Below, one piece after another: positions 8,869-18,626 of a DNA stretch of 55,120 nt. The notes under the pieces are model-generated. The model was not told where the DNA came from. It did no database searches and saw only the letters and a program-made list of their open reading frames with translations. The translations under genes and the position numbers were made by a program. Numbering within the stretch: position 1 is the stretch's first letter; each line of letters begins with the position of its first letter. This stretch comes from DASSBG01 sp965651365 (GTDB taxonomy: Bacteria; Pseudomonadota; Gammaproteobacteria; Xanthomonadales; Rhodanobacteraceae), in NCBI GenBank assembly GCA_965651365.1, contig CBFGSA010000002.1, forward strand, positions 1-55,120, read 5' to 3'.

Positions 8869-9573
8869 TCACGCATAGTTCGCGAACTGATCGCCAGTGT
8901 CCGGACCTGCCCAGTTGATCCCGGATGCTCCGCTTCCAGTGTTGTTGTTCTGGTTCATCCACATCGAGACACCGCGTCCGAGCATTCCGGCACCAGCCGC
9001 CGCCGCTTGAGCGTACTCGCTGGACTGCCGGCCGAAATTGGCCGCTTGATTGCCGAACGCATTCTGCACGCTTCCGAACCCTTGATTGATGGAGTTCACG
9101 GCCTGCCCGCGCTGCGCTGCGCCAAGGTTGGCGAATGTCGCCAGTTTGTTCCACTTCTGATCCTTCGCTTGGCGTCTGGCCTGCTGGTGACCGCCAACCT
9201 CGGCCATGGCCCGGCCGAGCCCATACTGGCGCTGGCTGGCCTGGAATGAGCCATCCGTGGGCAAGACGCCGTAGCGCTGCATGGTGCGGTTGTTGATGCC
9301 CTGGCTGGTATCAAAGGCATGAGCAACGTCTGCATCAATCGCCCCGTAATCGGGCCGGTTGTCCTCGTAGGCCATGGACTTCAAGTCGCCATAGACCGGG
9401 TCGAACATCTGCTTCCAGTCGTCGTACTGCTGTTTGCCGAATTCCAGTTGCTGTTGGGCAGCGTCCCCTTGTCCGGCAATCGCGTTTGCTTGTCGTTTAC
9501 TGGCTTTGGATGATTGTTTGGCACTGTAGGCGGTAGCTGCCGCGCCCACTACTCCAACAACGGCTGCAACCAT
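8869..9573 (-). CDS. Internal/DNA ejection protein
   Basis: 234 aa. The N-terminus is a hydrophobic Ala/Val/Gly segment (MVAAVVGVVGAAATAYSAKQ) followed by a Gln- and Lys-rich helix. The middle carries Gly/Asn/Gln-rich sequence, and NQNNN lies near the C-terminus. This composition is typical of podoviral pilot or ejection proteins such as P22 gp7/gp20. It heads the three-gene internal-protein block. A good RBS (GGAGAG) precedes ATG 9573. Confidence 0.7.
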   Translation of the reverse strand: MVAAVVGVVGAAATAYSAKQSSKASKRQANAIAGQGDAAQQQLEFGKQQYDDWKQMFDPVYGDLKSMAYEDNRPDYGAIDADVAHAFDTSQGINNRTMQRYGVLPTDGSFQASQRQYGLGRAMAEVGGHQQARRQAKDQKWNKLATFANLGAAQRGQAVNSINQGFGSVQNAFGNQAANFGRQSSEYAQAAAAGAGMLGRGVSMWMNQNNNTGSGASGINWAGPDTGDQFANYA

Positions 9574-9593
9574 TTCTCTCTCCTTCCGTGGAT

Positions 9594-10052
9594 CTATATA
9601 ACCTTGGTGAACAGCCTCTCGGTCTCAGTCCAACCAAGGTGTTCGAACAGTTTGCCCATGTCCATGTGCAGTTTTGTGCCCGTGAACATCTTCTGCACGC
9701 CGCGTTGCTTGAGTGTCCGTTCAACGAAGCGGAACAGATTGATACCCGTCCGGCCCTTCCTGAACTCGGGCGCGATGTAATAGACGTCGGTGAACGCGCT
9801 CAGCGATTCCCGGTAATGCAGGTGCGGACGGATGATCGACAAATGATACCCGATAATCTGGCCCTCGCTCCTGGCAACCACGACGTGAAGTTGGCCATGT
9901 GCGTCGATCTGCGCGTATTGGTTGTAGTCGATCGCCAGCTTGATCTGGCTCTTGTCCAGTGCGATCTCCTGCCAGTGGTCCGGCCAGAGGAAAGCCGCCT
10001 CGTCCTGGAACTCCGACCACGGCTCGACGGCGAATGTCACCGGCCCGGTCAT
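9594..10052 (-). CDS. GNAT-family N-acetyltransferase-like protein
   Basis: 152 aa with the GNAT layout: strands around VVVARSEGQIIGYHLSI, then DVYYIAPEFRKGRTGINLF as the beta4 and acetyl-CoA loop (R-K-G-R-T-G in place of Q/RxxGxG/A), then a C-terminal half ending in a strand. The start codon overlaps the stop of the dioxygenase-like gene by four bases (ATGA), so the two are translationally coupled. Its place in the tail module suggests it modifies a virion protein or a host target late in infection; the substrate is unknown. Confidence 0.7.
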   Translation of the reverse strand: MTGPVTFAVEPWSEFQDEAAFLWPDHWQEIALDKSQIKLAIDYNQYAQIDAHGQLHVVVARSEGQIIGYHLSIIRPHLHYRESLSAFTDVYYIAPEFRKGRTGINLFRFVERTLKQRGVQKMFTGTKLHMDMGKLFEHLGWTETERLFTKVI

Positions 10053-10624
10053 TGCATTGTCCTGATATCGACGACCATGTTGATCCTGTCATCGGCGCTG
10101 TTGTTGGTGACCTCGTGCTCGAGCCGGTTGTCGAACCACCAGCACTCACCCTGCCGCATCGAAACCTGCTCGTCGCCGCAGCGGAAGTTCACGCCGGGCT
10201 CGGACTGCAGCACGATGTGGTGCCGGCTCCAGTATTCGGCATGCTCCGGCGTGTCCGCGTGCGGGAAGATGCGACCGCCGGGCGCGATCTTGTTGATGAT
10301 GATCCGACCCAGGCGCTCGCCGCCCACGAACGTCATCAGGTTCATGACCAGCTTGCGCGCCTCGGGCAAGTGCAGGTAGACGTCGCGGTCGACGCACTCG
10401 TGCGGATCGTAGCGCCGGTCATTGATGTGCTTCTCGGCATCCTCCTGGAGCTCGTAGACGGTCACCGGGGGGAACCGCAGAATGATCGATTCCACTTCGC
10501 CGAACGGACCCTGCGGGTAGTCGCGGAGGTAGGTGTCTTCCTTCCACAAGCCGGGCTGGCGCTTGATGGCGGCCAGCAGTGGCATGACGGGCAGTCCCTG
10601 CGCTATTCGGTGAAAGTTTTGCAT
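10049..10624 (-). CDS. Aspartyl/asparaginyl beta-hydroxylase-like 2OG-Fe(II) protein
   Basis: About 191 aa from ATG 10624; a GTG at 10669 would add 15 residues. The Fe(II)-binding set is visible: HxD in FPHADT, a distal His in NRLEHEV, and the 2-oxoglutarate Arg in DDRIN. The cupin-like core ends in VVDIRTMQ. Enzymes of this family hydroxylate Asp, Asn or Pro side chains. The gene is coupled to the GNAT gene and sits between tail and ejection genes, so a role in modifying a virion protein is a fair guess. Chemistry is confident; target is not. Confidence 0.75.
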   Translation of the reverse strand: MQNFHRIAQGLPVMPLLAAIKRQPGLWKEDTYLRDYPQGPFGEVESIILRFPPVTVYELQEDAEKHINDRRYDPHECVDRDVYLHLPEARKLVMNLMTFVGGERLGRIIINKIAPGGRIFPHADTPEHAEYWSRHHIVLQSEPGVNFRCGDEQVSMRQGECWWFDNRLEHEVTNNSADDRINMVVDIRTMQ

Positions 10625-10686
10625 TGGCGTTGGGTCCGGTGTGGCTATCTCACGCCCGGAACGTATCACTGGACCCGCTGTAGAAC

Positions 10687-10699
10687 GTAGTGAATTACG
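10687..10699 (-). promoter_or_regulatory. Recurrent intergenic motif TAATTCACTA, copy 1
   Basis: On the minus strand CGTAATTCACTAC lies between the Ig-like tail gene (stop 10751) and the dioxygenase gene (start 10624). The 10-mer TAATTCACTA recurs near 26203-26212 and 34612-34621, always on the late strand and at gene boundaries. Function unknown; a late regulatory or processing site is possible. Confidence 0.35.
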
Positions 10700-10750
10700 A
10701 CTCAGCCAGACATCCGTTTGGCGCGGGTGATGGGCTGGTTGGCGTACATG

Positions 10751-11851
10751 TCAGAACCCCGAGTTGTCCGAGAAGGTCACGTAATTGGAGTAGGCGGTGC
10801 TGGTGCCGTCAGTGGCCTTGACGCGGAAGGTCACGCTGTAGTCGGTGTCGTCGAATCGTCCGCGCGTGCCGGTGCCGCTGATGCTCGCCGTGTGCGTTCC
10901 GTTGCCCGATACTCCGACGCTGATCACGCCGGTATCGCCGCTCAGGTTGGCGATGCTGTAGGTGATGCTCCCCACGGTGCCGTTGGCCGTCGTCATGCTG
11001 GTGGAAAGGCTGATTGCCTCACTGCCGGCGCGCGGAGATGGCGTGTGCGTTTGCGTCTGGCTGCTCGGCTGACTCGTGACGCTGATGTTGGTGTAGCTCG
11101 AATTGACCGTCGCGCTCAGCGAAATGCTGCGCGTGATCGAGTGCGCCGTCGAGTCAGTAACGATGCACTGCAAGGTGCCGCTGAACGTGCCCGTGCTACT
11201 ACGACTGATGCGCGGCGTGCAGCTCGATCCGGTGGTGCTGCCTGCGATGCTATAGCCGGTGCCCGACACGCTCCAGGCGTAGGTATAGCCGGGGTCGCCG
11301 TTGCTGACCGAAATGGTGGCGGTTCCGAGGCTGTAGTACGCCCCGGCGCTTTGCGTGGTAGTGCCGCTCAGGCTGGATGGCGAGATGCTGCCGGTCATTG
11401 GCACATAGGAGGCGTTGACCGTGTAGCTCACGCTGCCGCTGTCGCTCTTGACGTGGCTCGTGGCATCCGTGACGGTGCAAGTAACCATGCCTCCGCTGTA
11501 GCTGCCGGGCGTGTTGCGGCTGGAGTAGACGGTGGCATAGCTACCGTGGCTGACTACCGACAAGTAGGCCCCGCTCACGCTCCACGAGTAGCTGTAGGGG
11601 CTGTCGCCGTTGCTGACCGTGCAATAGACGTTGCCGATTGCGTGGGTGCCGCTGCCTGCCGTGTAGCTGCCACTGACGTTGCCGACCGATACGGTCATGG
11701 GCACATAAACGACAGGTGGCCACACTTTTCGCAGCGTCGCGCCGTCCTGAAACCATGCCTCGTTGATCGTGCGCAGCGTCGCGCCGTCCTGAAACTTGAG
11801 CGCGGTCATGTCGCGGAGCGTGCTGCCGTCTTGAAACTTGATCTCTGGCAT
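10751..11851 (-). CDS. Tail-associated protein with FQDG repeats and Ig-like domains
   Basis: 366 aa from ATG 11851, which overlaps the stop of the upstream fibre gene (TGATG). A longer in-frame extension exists but runs through the fibre gene. Residues 1-50 hold three short tandem repeats of the form (K)FQDGxTLR. The remainder is at least three Ser/Thr/Gly-rich beta repeats of about 90 residues (two begin YVPMT), with alternating patterns typical of Ig-like or PKD-like phage domains. Probably surface-exposed on the tail or fibre and binding a cell-surface ligand. The virion role is inferred from position. Confidence 0.75.
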   Translation of the reverse strand: MPEIKFQDGSTLRDMTALKFQDGATLRTINEAWFQDGATLRKVWPPVVYVPMTVSVGNVSGSYTAGSGTHAIGNVYCTVSNGDSPYSYSWSVSGAYLSVVSHGSYATVYSSRNTPGSYSGGMVTCTVTDATSHVKSDSGSVSYTVNASYVPMTGSISPSSLSGTTTQSAGAYYSLGTATISVSNGDPGYTYAWSVSGTGYSIAGSTTGSSCTPRISRSSTGTFSGTLQCIVTDSTAHSITRSISLSATVNSSYTNISVTSQPSSQTQTHTPSPRAGSEAISLSTSMTTANGTVGSITYSIANLSGDTGVISVGVSGNGTHTASISGTGTRGRFDDTDYSVTFRVKATDGTSTAYSNYVTFSDNSGF

Positions 11852-14800
11852 CAGTACACCAAGTACAGCTTGCCGCTGTTTGCGCTGCTGCTGGAGGGTG
11901 TGGTGCTCGTAACGATGATCTCTTGCACTGATGTCGATTCGACGGCGGGCTTGGTTGATGGCGATCCATCGCCGCGCGTGTATTGACTGGTGGTGCCGGG
12001 GAGTGAAAGTCCAGAGCATGTCACTATGCCGTCTTTGCCGAAAGATACCTTTTCCCCCGGCGTACCCGGTCCGGATTGATAGAAGAAGCGGATCCGACCA
12101 TCGGAGTCAACGCACTGGAACAGCCATTGGTGGTTCAACGAAGTGAAATAAAACAGCGGGTTTGCGCCGATGATATTCGGTTGAGTCAGCGCGCTGAATG
12201 TCTGCAAGCCACTCCACGTGTTCGCCCCGTTGAGCAGCGGCACCGTGCCCCCGCTTGTACCCACGTTGAAGTTGGCGGCGCTGCCGAGCGCGCTCCAGCC
12301 GTTGTTCCGGCGGGCGTAGTATGTGCCGTTATTCGGCGCGTCATCTTCGCTGGCCATGCTGCCGAGGTCCCCCGGCTGCACGGCGGAATCTGCCAGCGCA
12401 CCTTGAGCCGCCGTGGCGGCGCCAACATCGGCGGCACTCAGCGTCAGATTGGCCGACAGATCATGCCCATTGATGGTGCGGCTGGTAGGCACCAGCCCCG
12501 CCAGCGATGCCGTCAGCCCAGTCACGTCTGATTGCGCAATACCGCCGACATCCCATGTATTCGCCCCTGTGCGCTTGAGCCAACCGGTCCCCGACAGCGC
12601 GGCAATTGCTGTCAGATCGTCATCGAGAGGCTGCGCGTCCGTGATGCCGTAGCCGGCACGCGTGGTCGGCGTGTCCGCGATCTGGTCGAATGTGTAGTCG
12701 CCGGTGGCCGCCGTGATGTTGCCGGTGCGGCCGAACACCGTGGTCACGGGACTGGTCGGGGTGAGCAGGTCTTGCCAGTTGCTCAGCGTCGACGCGGGCG
12801 CAGCCGTGAGGATGTAGCTCTTGTTCTCGTCGGTGCGGACAGCGACATCGCCCTCTTGCGCCGACAGCGCCAGCATCGCACTCTCGCTCGCCACGACGAA
12901 CGTCTCGGTGATGGCCAGGGCCGGGAGCTGTGATGCAGACAGCTTGCCTGTGGCATCGAGCTGCGCGATACCGTTGGCGACGCCCAGGCTCGGGATCGTC
13001 GCGTTGATGGTGATGTCGCCGGTGCCATCGAACGACGCCGATCCGGCGAGTGCGCCGCCCAGCCCGATCGAGCGCGCTGTAGTCAGGCGCGTCGCTTCCA
13101 GGGCCGTGCCCGACAGATCGCCGTAGAACGTCGCCGCGTAGGCCTCCAGCCAGCGTTTCGTGTCCGACCCGAGTGCAACAGCGTTGTCCGTGCTCGGCAG
13201 CAGCGAATCGCCGAAGTCGGCGCCCGCCTGCAACGTCTTGCGTCCGGTCAGTGTCTCGGCACCTGCAAGATGCACCAGCGTGCCTTCATCGATCGGCGGC
13301 GCGGCCGATCCCCAATACATGCTCATTCCATTCGTGAACAGCGTATCGCCGTTGTGGCCGGACATGGGCGGGATCGAGTAATCACTCGAATTGCTCAGAG
13401 TTGGCTGCGGACCCGCAAACGCGTTCTGTTCCTGATCCAGCGCGCCCGGCGGCAACAGGTTTGCACCGGCTGTCCCGGCCGGCGTATGCACCTGCTGCGC
13501 GAAAAAGTACGCCGACGCGCAGCCGTATGGATTGTGGTGGCCGTTGTTGTAGTCCTTGGCCCACACACGCACCAGCAACTTCCACGCGCCTGCTTCCGCC
13601 AAACAGCCGCCCTGCAGGTTGATGTGCTGCTCGTGGTTGTAATTGTCGAGCCCCATGGCGCACATGAGCTTGCTGCCGCTCGTTGGCCACGTGTACGGGG
13701 AGAACTGATCGTAGATGTGCGTGTGGCTGTTCAGGTATTCAACCGACTGCGTTCGGTACGCGGCGGGATAATGGTCTGTGCGCGCATTGCCCTGGTAGGA
13801 CGCCGGCACCAGCCACAACTCGGCACCGAGAATGGTGTGCCCCTGCGAGTCGGGAAGGTTGTCCAGAAGCGTGATCATGGCCGATCCGTACACAGCCGCC
13901 TTCTGGCCGTTGCGTTGTGCACGAACGTCAATGTCGCCTGTGGTCGATGGCAGCACCAGCGGATCGCTGTTCAGGAACGTGTCGACGTTCAGTCCAGCCT
14001 GGCCGTTGTCCGATACCCACAGCATACCGTTGGCTTTCGTGCGTCCCTCTCCGACCGTGCCGTAATAGTCCGCATCACCAATCCACAGAGCGTAGTCGGT
14101 GTCGTATCCAGCGCCTCCAAGCGAGAACATCGTCTTGCCACTGGTGCGGACCGTGGCGTTCTTGCCTACACTCAGGTCGCCGCCCACCACCATGTTGCCC
14201 AATCGGTCAAGCGAGAATGCCGTCTGGCCCGTGGCAGGCTTCCAGTAACGCATAGGGAAGTCATTCGTGACCGGATTGTTCAGCTCGACGATGAAATTGG
14301 AAATTGCGTCGTAGTCGCCAGGCTCCAACGCGCCGGACCCCGGCGTTCCGGCAATAATCCGCTGTCCGATGACCACATTCGCGTTCAGCACCTCGGCCTG
14401 CAGGTTCTGGATGAACGCGCTCTGTGCCGTCAGCTCGTCGAAGTCGCCTTGCTTCGCACGCACCAGCCCGTCGACCACCAGCTTGCCGCGGATCCCGACC
14501 ACACCGCGCTGCGTGTCGACGATGAACGGAATGCTTGGCGCTGGCATGAGCGCGTTCTTCAGGTTTCCGATTCCTGACCCATACCCGCTGAACGATCCGC
14601 TTTCCAGCGTCACTTTGATGCTGCTGCCGTTGACGCTGGTGGCTGTGCCAGACTTTCCAGCAAGCGCGGCCAGAGGATTCGACTGCGCCCCTTGGACGGT
14701 TGTATCGGTGATCGAGAAAACCACCTCGTCACCCTGTTTGATTCCATGCGCTGAGGTTTGCAGCGTCACGTTCACGGAACCGCCAGAGCCGTTCGCCGAA

Positions 14801-16518
14801 GTGATGACGGCCCCGCTCGCGGCTCCCATCACCGCGAACTGATCGGCGTTGATCAGGAACGTACTGATCGTGTCGAACGTGCCATCGTCGTTCTGTGTGC
14901 GCTCCAGGCCCAATCCGAACCCGGCTGCGGCCACGAGTCCGGAACTTGTGATCTGCCGCATCTTGACCGACCACATGGACTCAAGCGTTCCATCGACATT
15001 CGCAACCGATTGCGTCAACTGCTGCACTTCGGTTTGCGCGTCGTCAATGCTGGCCTGAACCGCCTGCAGGGCTTGGCCTATCGCTGTATCAGGGTCCACA
15101 CTGACAAAGACGTTCTCGAAAACGCTGGCGACGAAGTCAACGAAACCGCCGAATCCGCCCCCAGGATCACCGGAGCCGATGCTGGCTGTCACGGTTCCGG
15201 CGTCGGGACTGAATGACTCGGCAGGTATTTTTGCGCCATCTGCACGCGTCAGAGTTATGCGGGTGACTTGCGGTGGGTCGCCGGGCGCCTCAAAACTATA
15301 GATGTCGCACTCGATACCATCCAGCTCGCTGATCAATGGATCGCTGGCGCAGTGCATCGTGACCCGGTCACCAGCGTTGACACTCGCATAACTCAGTCCC
15401 GGATCTATTGTGATTTCAAACCCGTAGTCCCACATGGACTGGTAGGAATGGACGTTTGCTGACTCAAACCCGCCTGAGCCGCCTACCTCGGTGTTGAGTG
15501 CTGCCTGCCAGGTTTGGATGTCGCTCAGGCTGGCGCTGTTGGAGTCAGCCTGGCCTTTGATGCTGTTCAGGTACTGAATCAGGGTTTGGTTGCCGTCCGT
15601 GTTGTCACTGGCGCCAATCAGGCGCACAAGCTGTTCGTCGATTGTGTCGTGCAATTCCCCGTCCAACATGGACATGTAGTTCGTCAAACCGCCAGCTTGC
15701 AGAATCGGATTCCACGAATCGGTGTTGAAGTAACTCCCGATCAGGTCTGCGTAGGTCTGTGTGTCCGTGATGTTGGTCAGCAACTGGCCAAACACTTCGG
15801 CCGGGTCAATCGAAAGCTGGCCGGCCGCTCCGTTCAGTGGGGCGTATGGACCGGGCACCCCGGCCGTCGAGACGAATCTGACCCAGTAGTAGTAGGTGGT
15901 CGGCTCCAGCGCAGCATCCAGGTCATCGCCGCCATCCGGCACCAATCGCGGCAAATTGGCGTCCGTGTAGATCGTCCCATCGGCGCGGCCGGCAAAATCT
16001 GGATGCAGGTTGTCCGCATTCTCAGGCTTGCCAGGATCGAAGCCTCCAGCAGAAATCTCGAAGGTTGGAGCGAGAGCGGCTCCCTGCGGATCGCGTCCGG
16101 CTTCCGGCAACCTGAAAACTTCGGTGTACGCATGATTGTGGTAGCCCGGCGGATTCCACGTCACCATCAGTCCGCTGGGCGCAATGTGATGCACACTGAT
16201 CCCTGTCGGCGCCGGTGGTCTGGTGTAGTCGTCATCGCCAAAATCAGGGTCGCCCGGCGTGACCACCGGTGCGCCAGGCGCCCCCGCGTCCCCGGTCCCT
16301 GGCGGCGCGGTGATCTTGACGCCACCCCGGAAATTGCTCGCCGCGGCCAAACCCGCATCTTTCAGATCGCGCACGGTCACGAATCGGTCAAGCGGGTCTC
16401 CGCGTCGCCCATACCCCACCTCCAGCGCTTCCTTGGTGGCTTTGAGTGCCGCGTTGATTTCGTTCTCACTCCGGCCAATCTCCGGGATGGCCGGGACTTT
16501 CGTCTTGCGCGTGCTCAC
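11851..16518 (-). CDS. Tail tip/host-specificity fibre protein
   Basis: 1555 aa if it starts at GTG 16518, which overlaps the upstream stop as GTGA; an ATG at 16596 would lie wholly inside the previous gene. A fibronectin-III-like stretch lies near residues 90-200 (APTGISVHHIAPSGLMVTW). Residues about 530-760 resemble the DUF1983-type region of J-like central fibre proteins (FLINADQFAVMG, then FIVDTQRGVVGIRGKLVVDG). The C-terminal third carries tail-fibre repeats (TVFGRTGNITAATGDYTFDQI). It very likely contacts the host surface. Confidence 0.85.
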   Translation of the reverse strand: MSTRKTKVPAIPEIGRSENEINAALKATKEALEVGYGRRGDPLDRFVTVRDLKDAGLAAASNFRGGVKITAPPGTGDAGAPGAPVVTPGDPDFGDDDYTRPPAPTGISVHHIAPSGLMVTWNPPGYHNHAYTEVFRLPEAGRDPQGAALAPTFEISAGGFDPGKPENADNLHPDFAGRADGTIYTDANLPRLVPDGGDDLDAALEPTTYYYWVRFVSTAGVPGPYAPLNGAAGQLSIDPAEVFGQLLTNITDTQTYADLIGSYFNTDSWNPILQAGGLTNYMSMLDGELHDTIDEQLVRLIGASDNTDGNQTLIQYLNSIKGQADSNSASLSDIQTWQAALNTEVGGSGGFESANVHSYQSMWDYGFEITIDPGLSYASVNAGDRVTMHCASDPLISELDGIECDIYSFEAPGDPPQVTRITLTRADGAKIPAESFSPDAGTVTASIGSGDPGGGFGGFVDFVASVFENVFVSVDPDTAIGQALQAVQASIDDAQTEVQQLTQSVANVDGTLESMWSVKMRQITSSGLVAAAGFGLGLERTQNDDGTFDTISTFLINADQFAVMGAASGAVITSANGSGGSVNVTLQTSAHGIKQGDEVVFSITDTTVQGAQSNPLAALAGKSGTATSVNGSSIKVTLESGSFSGYGSGIGNLKNALMPAPSIPFIVDTQRGVVGIRGKLVVDGLVRAKQGDFDELTAQSAFIQNLQAEVLNANVVIGQRIIAGTPGSGALEPGDYDAISNFIVELNNPVTNDFPMRYWKPATGQTAFSLDRLGNMVVGGDLSVGKNATVRTSGKTMFSLGGAGYDTDYALWIGDADYYGTVGEGRTKANGMLWVSDNGQAGLNVDTFLNSDPLVLPSTTGDIDVRAQRNGQKAAVYGSAMITLLDNLPDSQGHTILGAELWLVPASYQGNARTDHYPAAYRTQSVEYLNSHTHIYDQFSPYTWPTSGSKLMCAMGLDNYNHEQHINLQGGCLAEAGAWKLLVRVWAKDYNNGHHNPYGCASAYFFAQQVHTPAGTAGANLLPPGALDQEQNAFAGPQPTLSNSSDYSIPPMSGHNGDTLFTNGMSMYWGSAAPPIDEGTLVHLAGAETLTGRKTLQAGADFGDSLLPSTDNAVALGSDTKRWLEAYAATFYGDLSGTALEATRLTTARSIGLGGALAGSASFDGTGDITINATIPSLGVANGIAQLDATGKLSASQLPALAITETFVVASESAMLALSAQEGDVAVRTDENKSYILTAAPASTLSNWQDLLTPTSPVTTVFGRTGNITAATGDYTFDQIADTPTTRAGYGITDAQPLDDDLTAIAALSGTGWLKRTGANTWDVGGIAQSDVTGLTASLAGLVPTSRTINGHDLSANLTLSAADVGAATAAQGALADSAVQPGDLGSMASEDDAPNNGTYYARRNNGWSALGSAANFNVGTSGGTVPLLNGANTWSGLQTFSALTQPNIIGANPLFYFTSLNHQWLFQCVDSDGRIRFFYQSGPGTPGEKVSFGKDGIVTCSGLSLPGTTSQYTRGDGSPSTKPAVESTSVQEIIVTSTTPSSSSANSGKLYLVY

Positions 16519-18626
16519 GATTGCCTCAGCTCGTCCGGATTGTTGGTCAGGTTCAGTCCCTGGACTGCCGCGGTCGTAATGATCTCGGCCTGCCATTCAC
16601 GCGACAAGAAACCGGATGGCAGCCAGAACATTTCGGGTCCGGTCACAGTAATCTCGACGCTATCGGAAACTTCGCCAAGCGGTTGCCCTGTGTCTGGCTG
16701 CAGGTTTGCGTAGTGCAGCCGCAAGGTCAGCGGGTAGGCTTCGGCAAAGACCTGGCCGGCACACAGGTTGGTGGCTCGCGGCAATGTCCAGACCTTCGAC
16801 GCCCACCGCCCGCTGCCACGCTGATCGCCGCCTTCCCACACGTATCGATCACGCTGATTGGACCCATCCACCTTGATGAAATTGAGCTCGTCCGTGTCCG
16901 GATCGATGCATGGTGCCCGGCCGTAAATACTGGCATCGCTGATCGCGAGCATGTCCGGACGGCGTTCCAGAATCATGGTGTTCTTGCCGGTGTCACGACA
17001 GAACGCGATGTAGCGCTGATCGTAATAGATCGCCTCCATCGTGCCCGACCACATGGCGTTCCATTCGCGCTTGTCAATGTAGCTGTTGGTGGCGATGTCA
17101 GCGCTACTTGCCGACACGAAGGCAAGACCATCCGGCGTTGGGTAGACCACGCCGCTGCCGATCGAGCACATGCCGCCCTTCGACAGGCACGGCGCGTCAA
17201 TGTCCAATCGGGCCAGTGACATGCTGGCCGGGTCAGTGGCGGTGCCAATTTCCGGTCGGCCCTTGGTGGCAACCACAAGGGTCTGGCCGTAAACCTCGAT
17301 CCCAACGATTTCATCATGCACGGTCTTGCGGTACTCGTCCGGCCAGGCATGCGGCAGATAGGGCTCGGACAGGTACAGCGTGTTGCCGACAAACCCGACC
17401 AGGAAGCCGTTCGGCATCCGCCGCAGCCCGCGCAATCCGTTGGGTGCTGGCGCCCATGTCGTGGACGGCAGAAGCTCCCCGAGCTGGATGGATTCGACGT
17501 CATCCGTGAAGTCCACGCTGTTTCCGCCTGGCGGCAGCGCAATTTCACCGACAAAGTAGAAGTCCGTCGACTGCGTACCGGATGCCGTGCGGTACACGCG
17601 CACCCGGTTGATGTGCTGTGCCGCCCAATCGGCGCCGGAAGTTTTGCATTTGACGGTCACGGTCGAGTCGTACTGGAAATCCCGTGGATCACTCGGCGGC
17701 GATGGCGGGCCTTCCTCGCCCACGTCGGTCACGAAAGTGTAGACGTAGCTTCGTGTCTCCATGTCCGAGTCGTCATAGACCCGGCTGATTTCCATGTCGG
17801 TCTCGCCCGGCACGAAGGCGTTGTAGTTCGATCCGTCAGACCCGCGCAGATCAAACGTGTCTGGCTTGACGTTTCCCACCACGAATTCCAGGCCCAGAAC
17901 CTGCGCCATGCCGCGGGGGTCGGGCACGATTCCGCCCTGGTCGTCATCCCCGCCATTGCCACCTGTGTCACCGGTTCCGCCAGAATCACCACTTCCTGTG
18001 CCGTCGGTGACATACACCGGCCCCGGGCTCAGCGGCGGGGCGTCAGACGGGTCCTTGCAGGTCACCGTCCACCCATCTTCAAACGGGTGTTCTGGAGCCG
18101 TCACGGTCACAGGAGCCGTTGGTGACATAGCCGTGATCTGCGGCGGCACGGCATCCGTTGTGATGGTCATGTTCTGGCGCTGCTCGGCAATGCCGGGCGC
18201 TTCTGTCGGTGCCGGCACGCCAAGACGCCGCACCGTGCTCGGGCTGTCCGACAGGATGTCCCCTTGCGTCGGCTGCATCGCCATGCGCGGGTGATTGTCG
18301 GCATTGTCGTCGTGTATGGTGGCCGGGTCGACGCGGCTCCAGTACAGACGGCCGTATTCATCCATCGGGATTGGCGAACTGACCACATCCACGTCCCACG
18401 GCGTCGGCCAGGCCAGCCAGCGGGAGTCGCCCTTGTAACGGTACTTGAACAGCCGCGACACCGCGAACGCCAGCGGCTGCATGGCATCCCGGTGTTCGTA
18501 CAGGGGTCGGAAGTCCTGTCCGTCAAACTTCCCGTCGCGTGCTACCGTTGCCGCGTATTCGGGCAGCTTCCGTGGATCATAAATCGGAGCCAGGCCACCG
18601 AATCGATCAACCGCTATCAGCGTCAT
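16515..18626 (-). CDS. Large tail structural protein, nozzle-like
   Basis: 703 aa from ATG 18626, overlapping the previous gene by 20 bases. It starts MTLIAVDRFGGLAPIYDPRKLP. The middle holds a Gly/Asp-rich linker and a long run of short beta strands with repeated Trp and Gly (MPNGFLVGFVGNTLYLSEPY), compatible with a beta-propeller like the nozzle proteins of short-tailed phages (T7 gp12, P22 gp10). Directly upstream of the fibre gene. The function is inferred from order and architecture; no catalytic motif is seen. Confidence 0.7.
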   Translation of the reverse strand: MTLIAVDRFGGLAPIYDPRKLPEYAATVARDGKFDGQDFRPLYEHRDAMQPLAFAVSRLFKYRYKGDSRWLAWPTPWDVDVVSSPIPMDEYGRLYWSRVDPATIHDDNADNHPRMAMQPTQGDILSDSPSTVRRLGVPAPTEAPGIAEQRQNMTITTDAVPPQITAMSPTAPVTVTAPEHPFEDGWTVTCKDPSDAPPLSPGPVYVTDGTGSGDSGGTGDTGGNGGDDDQGGIVPDPRGMAQVLGLEFVVGNVKPDTFDLRGSDGSNYNAFVPGETDMEISRVYDDSDMETRSYVYTFVTDVGEEGPPSPPSDPRDFQYDSTVTVKCKTSGADWAAQHINRVRVYRTASGTQSTDFYFVGEIALPPGGNSVDFTDDVESIQLGELLPSTTWAPAPNGLRGLRRMPNGFLVGFVGNTLYLSEPYLPHAWPDEYRKTVHDEIVGIEVYGQTLVVATKGRPEIGTATDPASMSLARLDIDAPCLSKGGMCSIGSGVVYPTPDGLAFVSASSADIATNSYIDKREWNAMWSGTMEAIYYDQRYIAFCRDTGKNTMILERRPDMLAISDASIYGRAPCIDPDTDELNFIKVDGSNQRDRYVWEGGDQRGSGRWASKVWTLPRATNLCAGQVFAEAYPLTLRLHYANLQPDTGQPLGEVSDSVEITVTGPEMFWLPSGFLSREWQAEIITTAAVQGLNLTNNPDELRQS

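Noticed and set aside
11731..11850. Direct DNA repeats as an insertion-sequence end or recombination site
   Set aside because: They keep the codon frame and encode the FQDG mini-repeats of the tail protein.
10718..11986. 422-codon plus-strand frame opposite the Ig-like gene
   Set aside because: It mirrors the repeats of the minus gene (Val/Ala/Asp/Arg-rich) and has no start signal; a shadow.
13270..14577. 435-codon plus-strand frame opposite the fibre gene
   Set aside because: Low-quality composition, no neighbours in that orientation, and it contradicts the conserved fibre protein.
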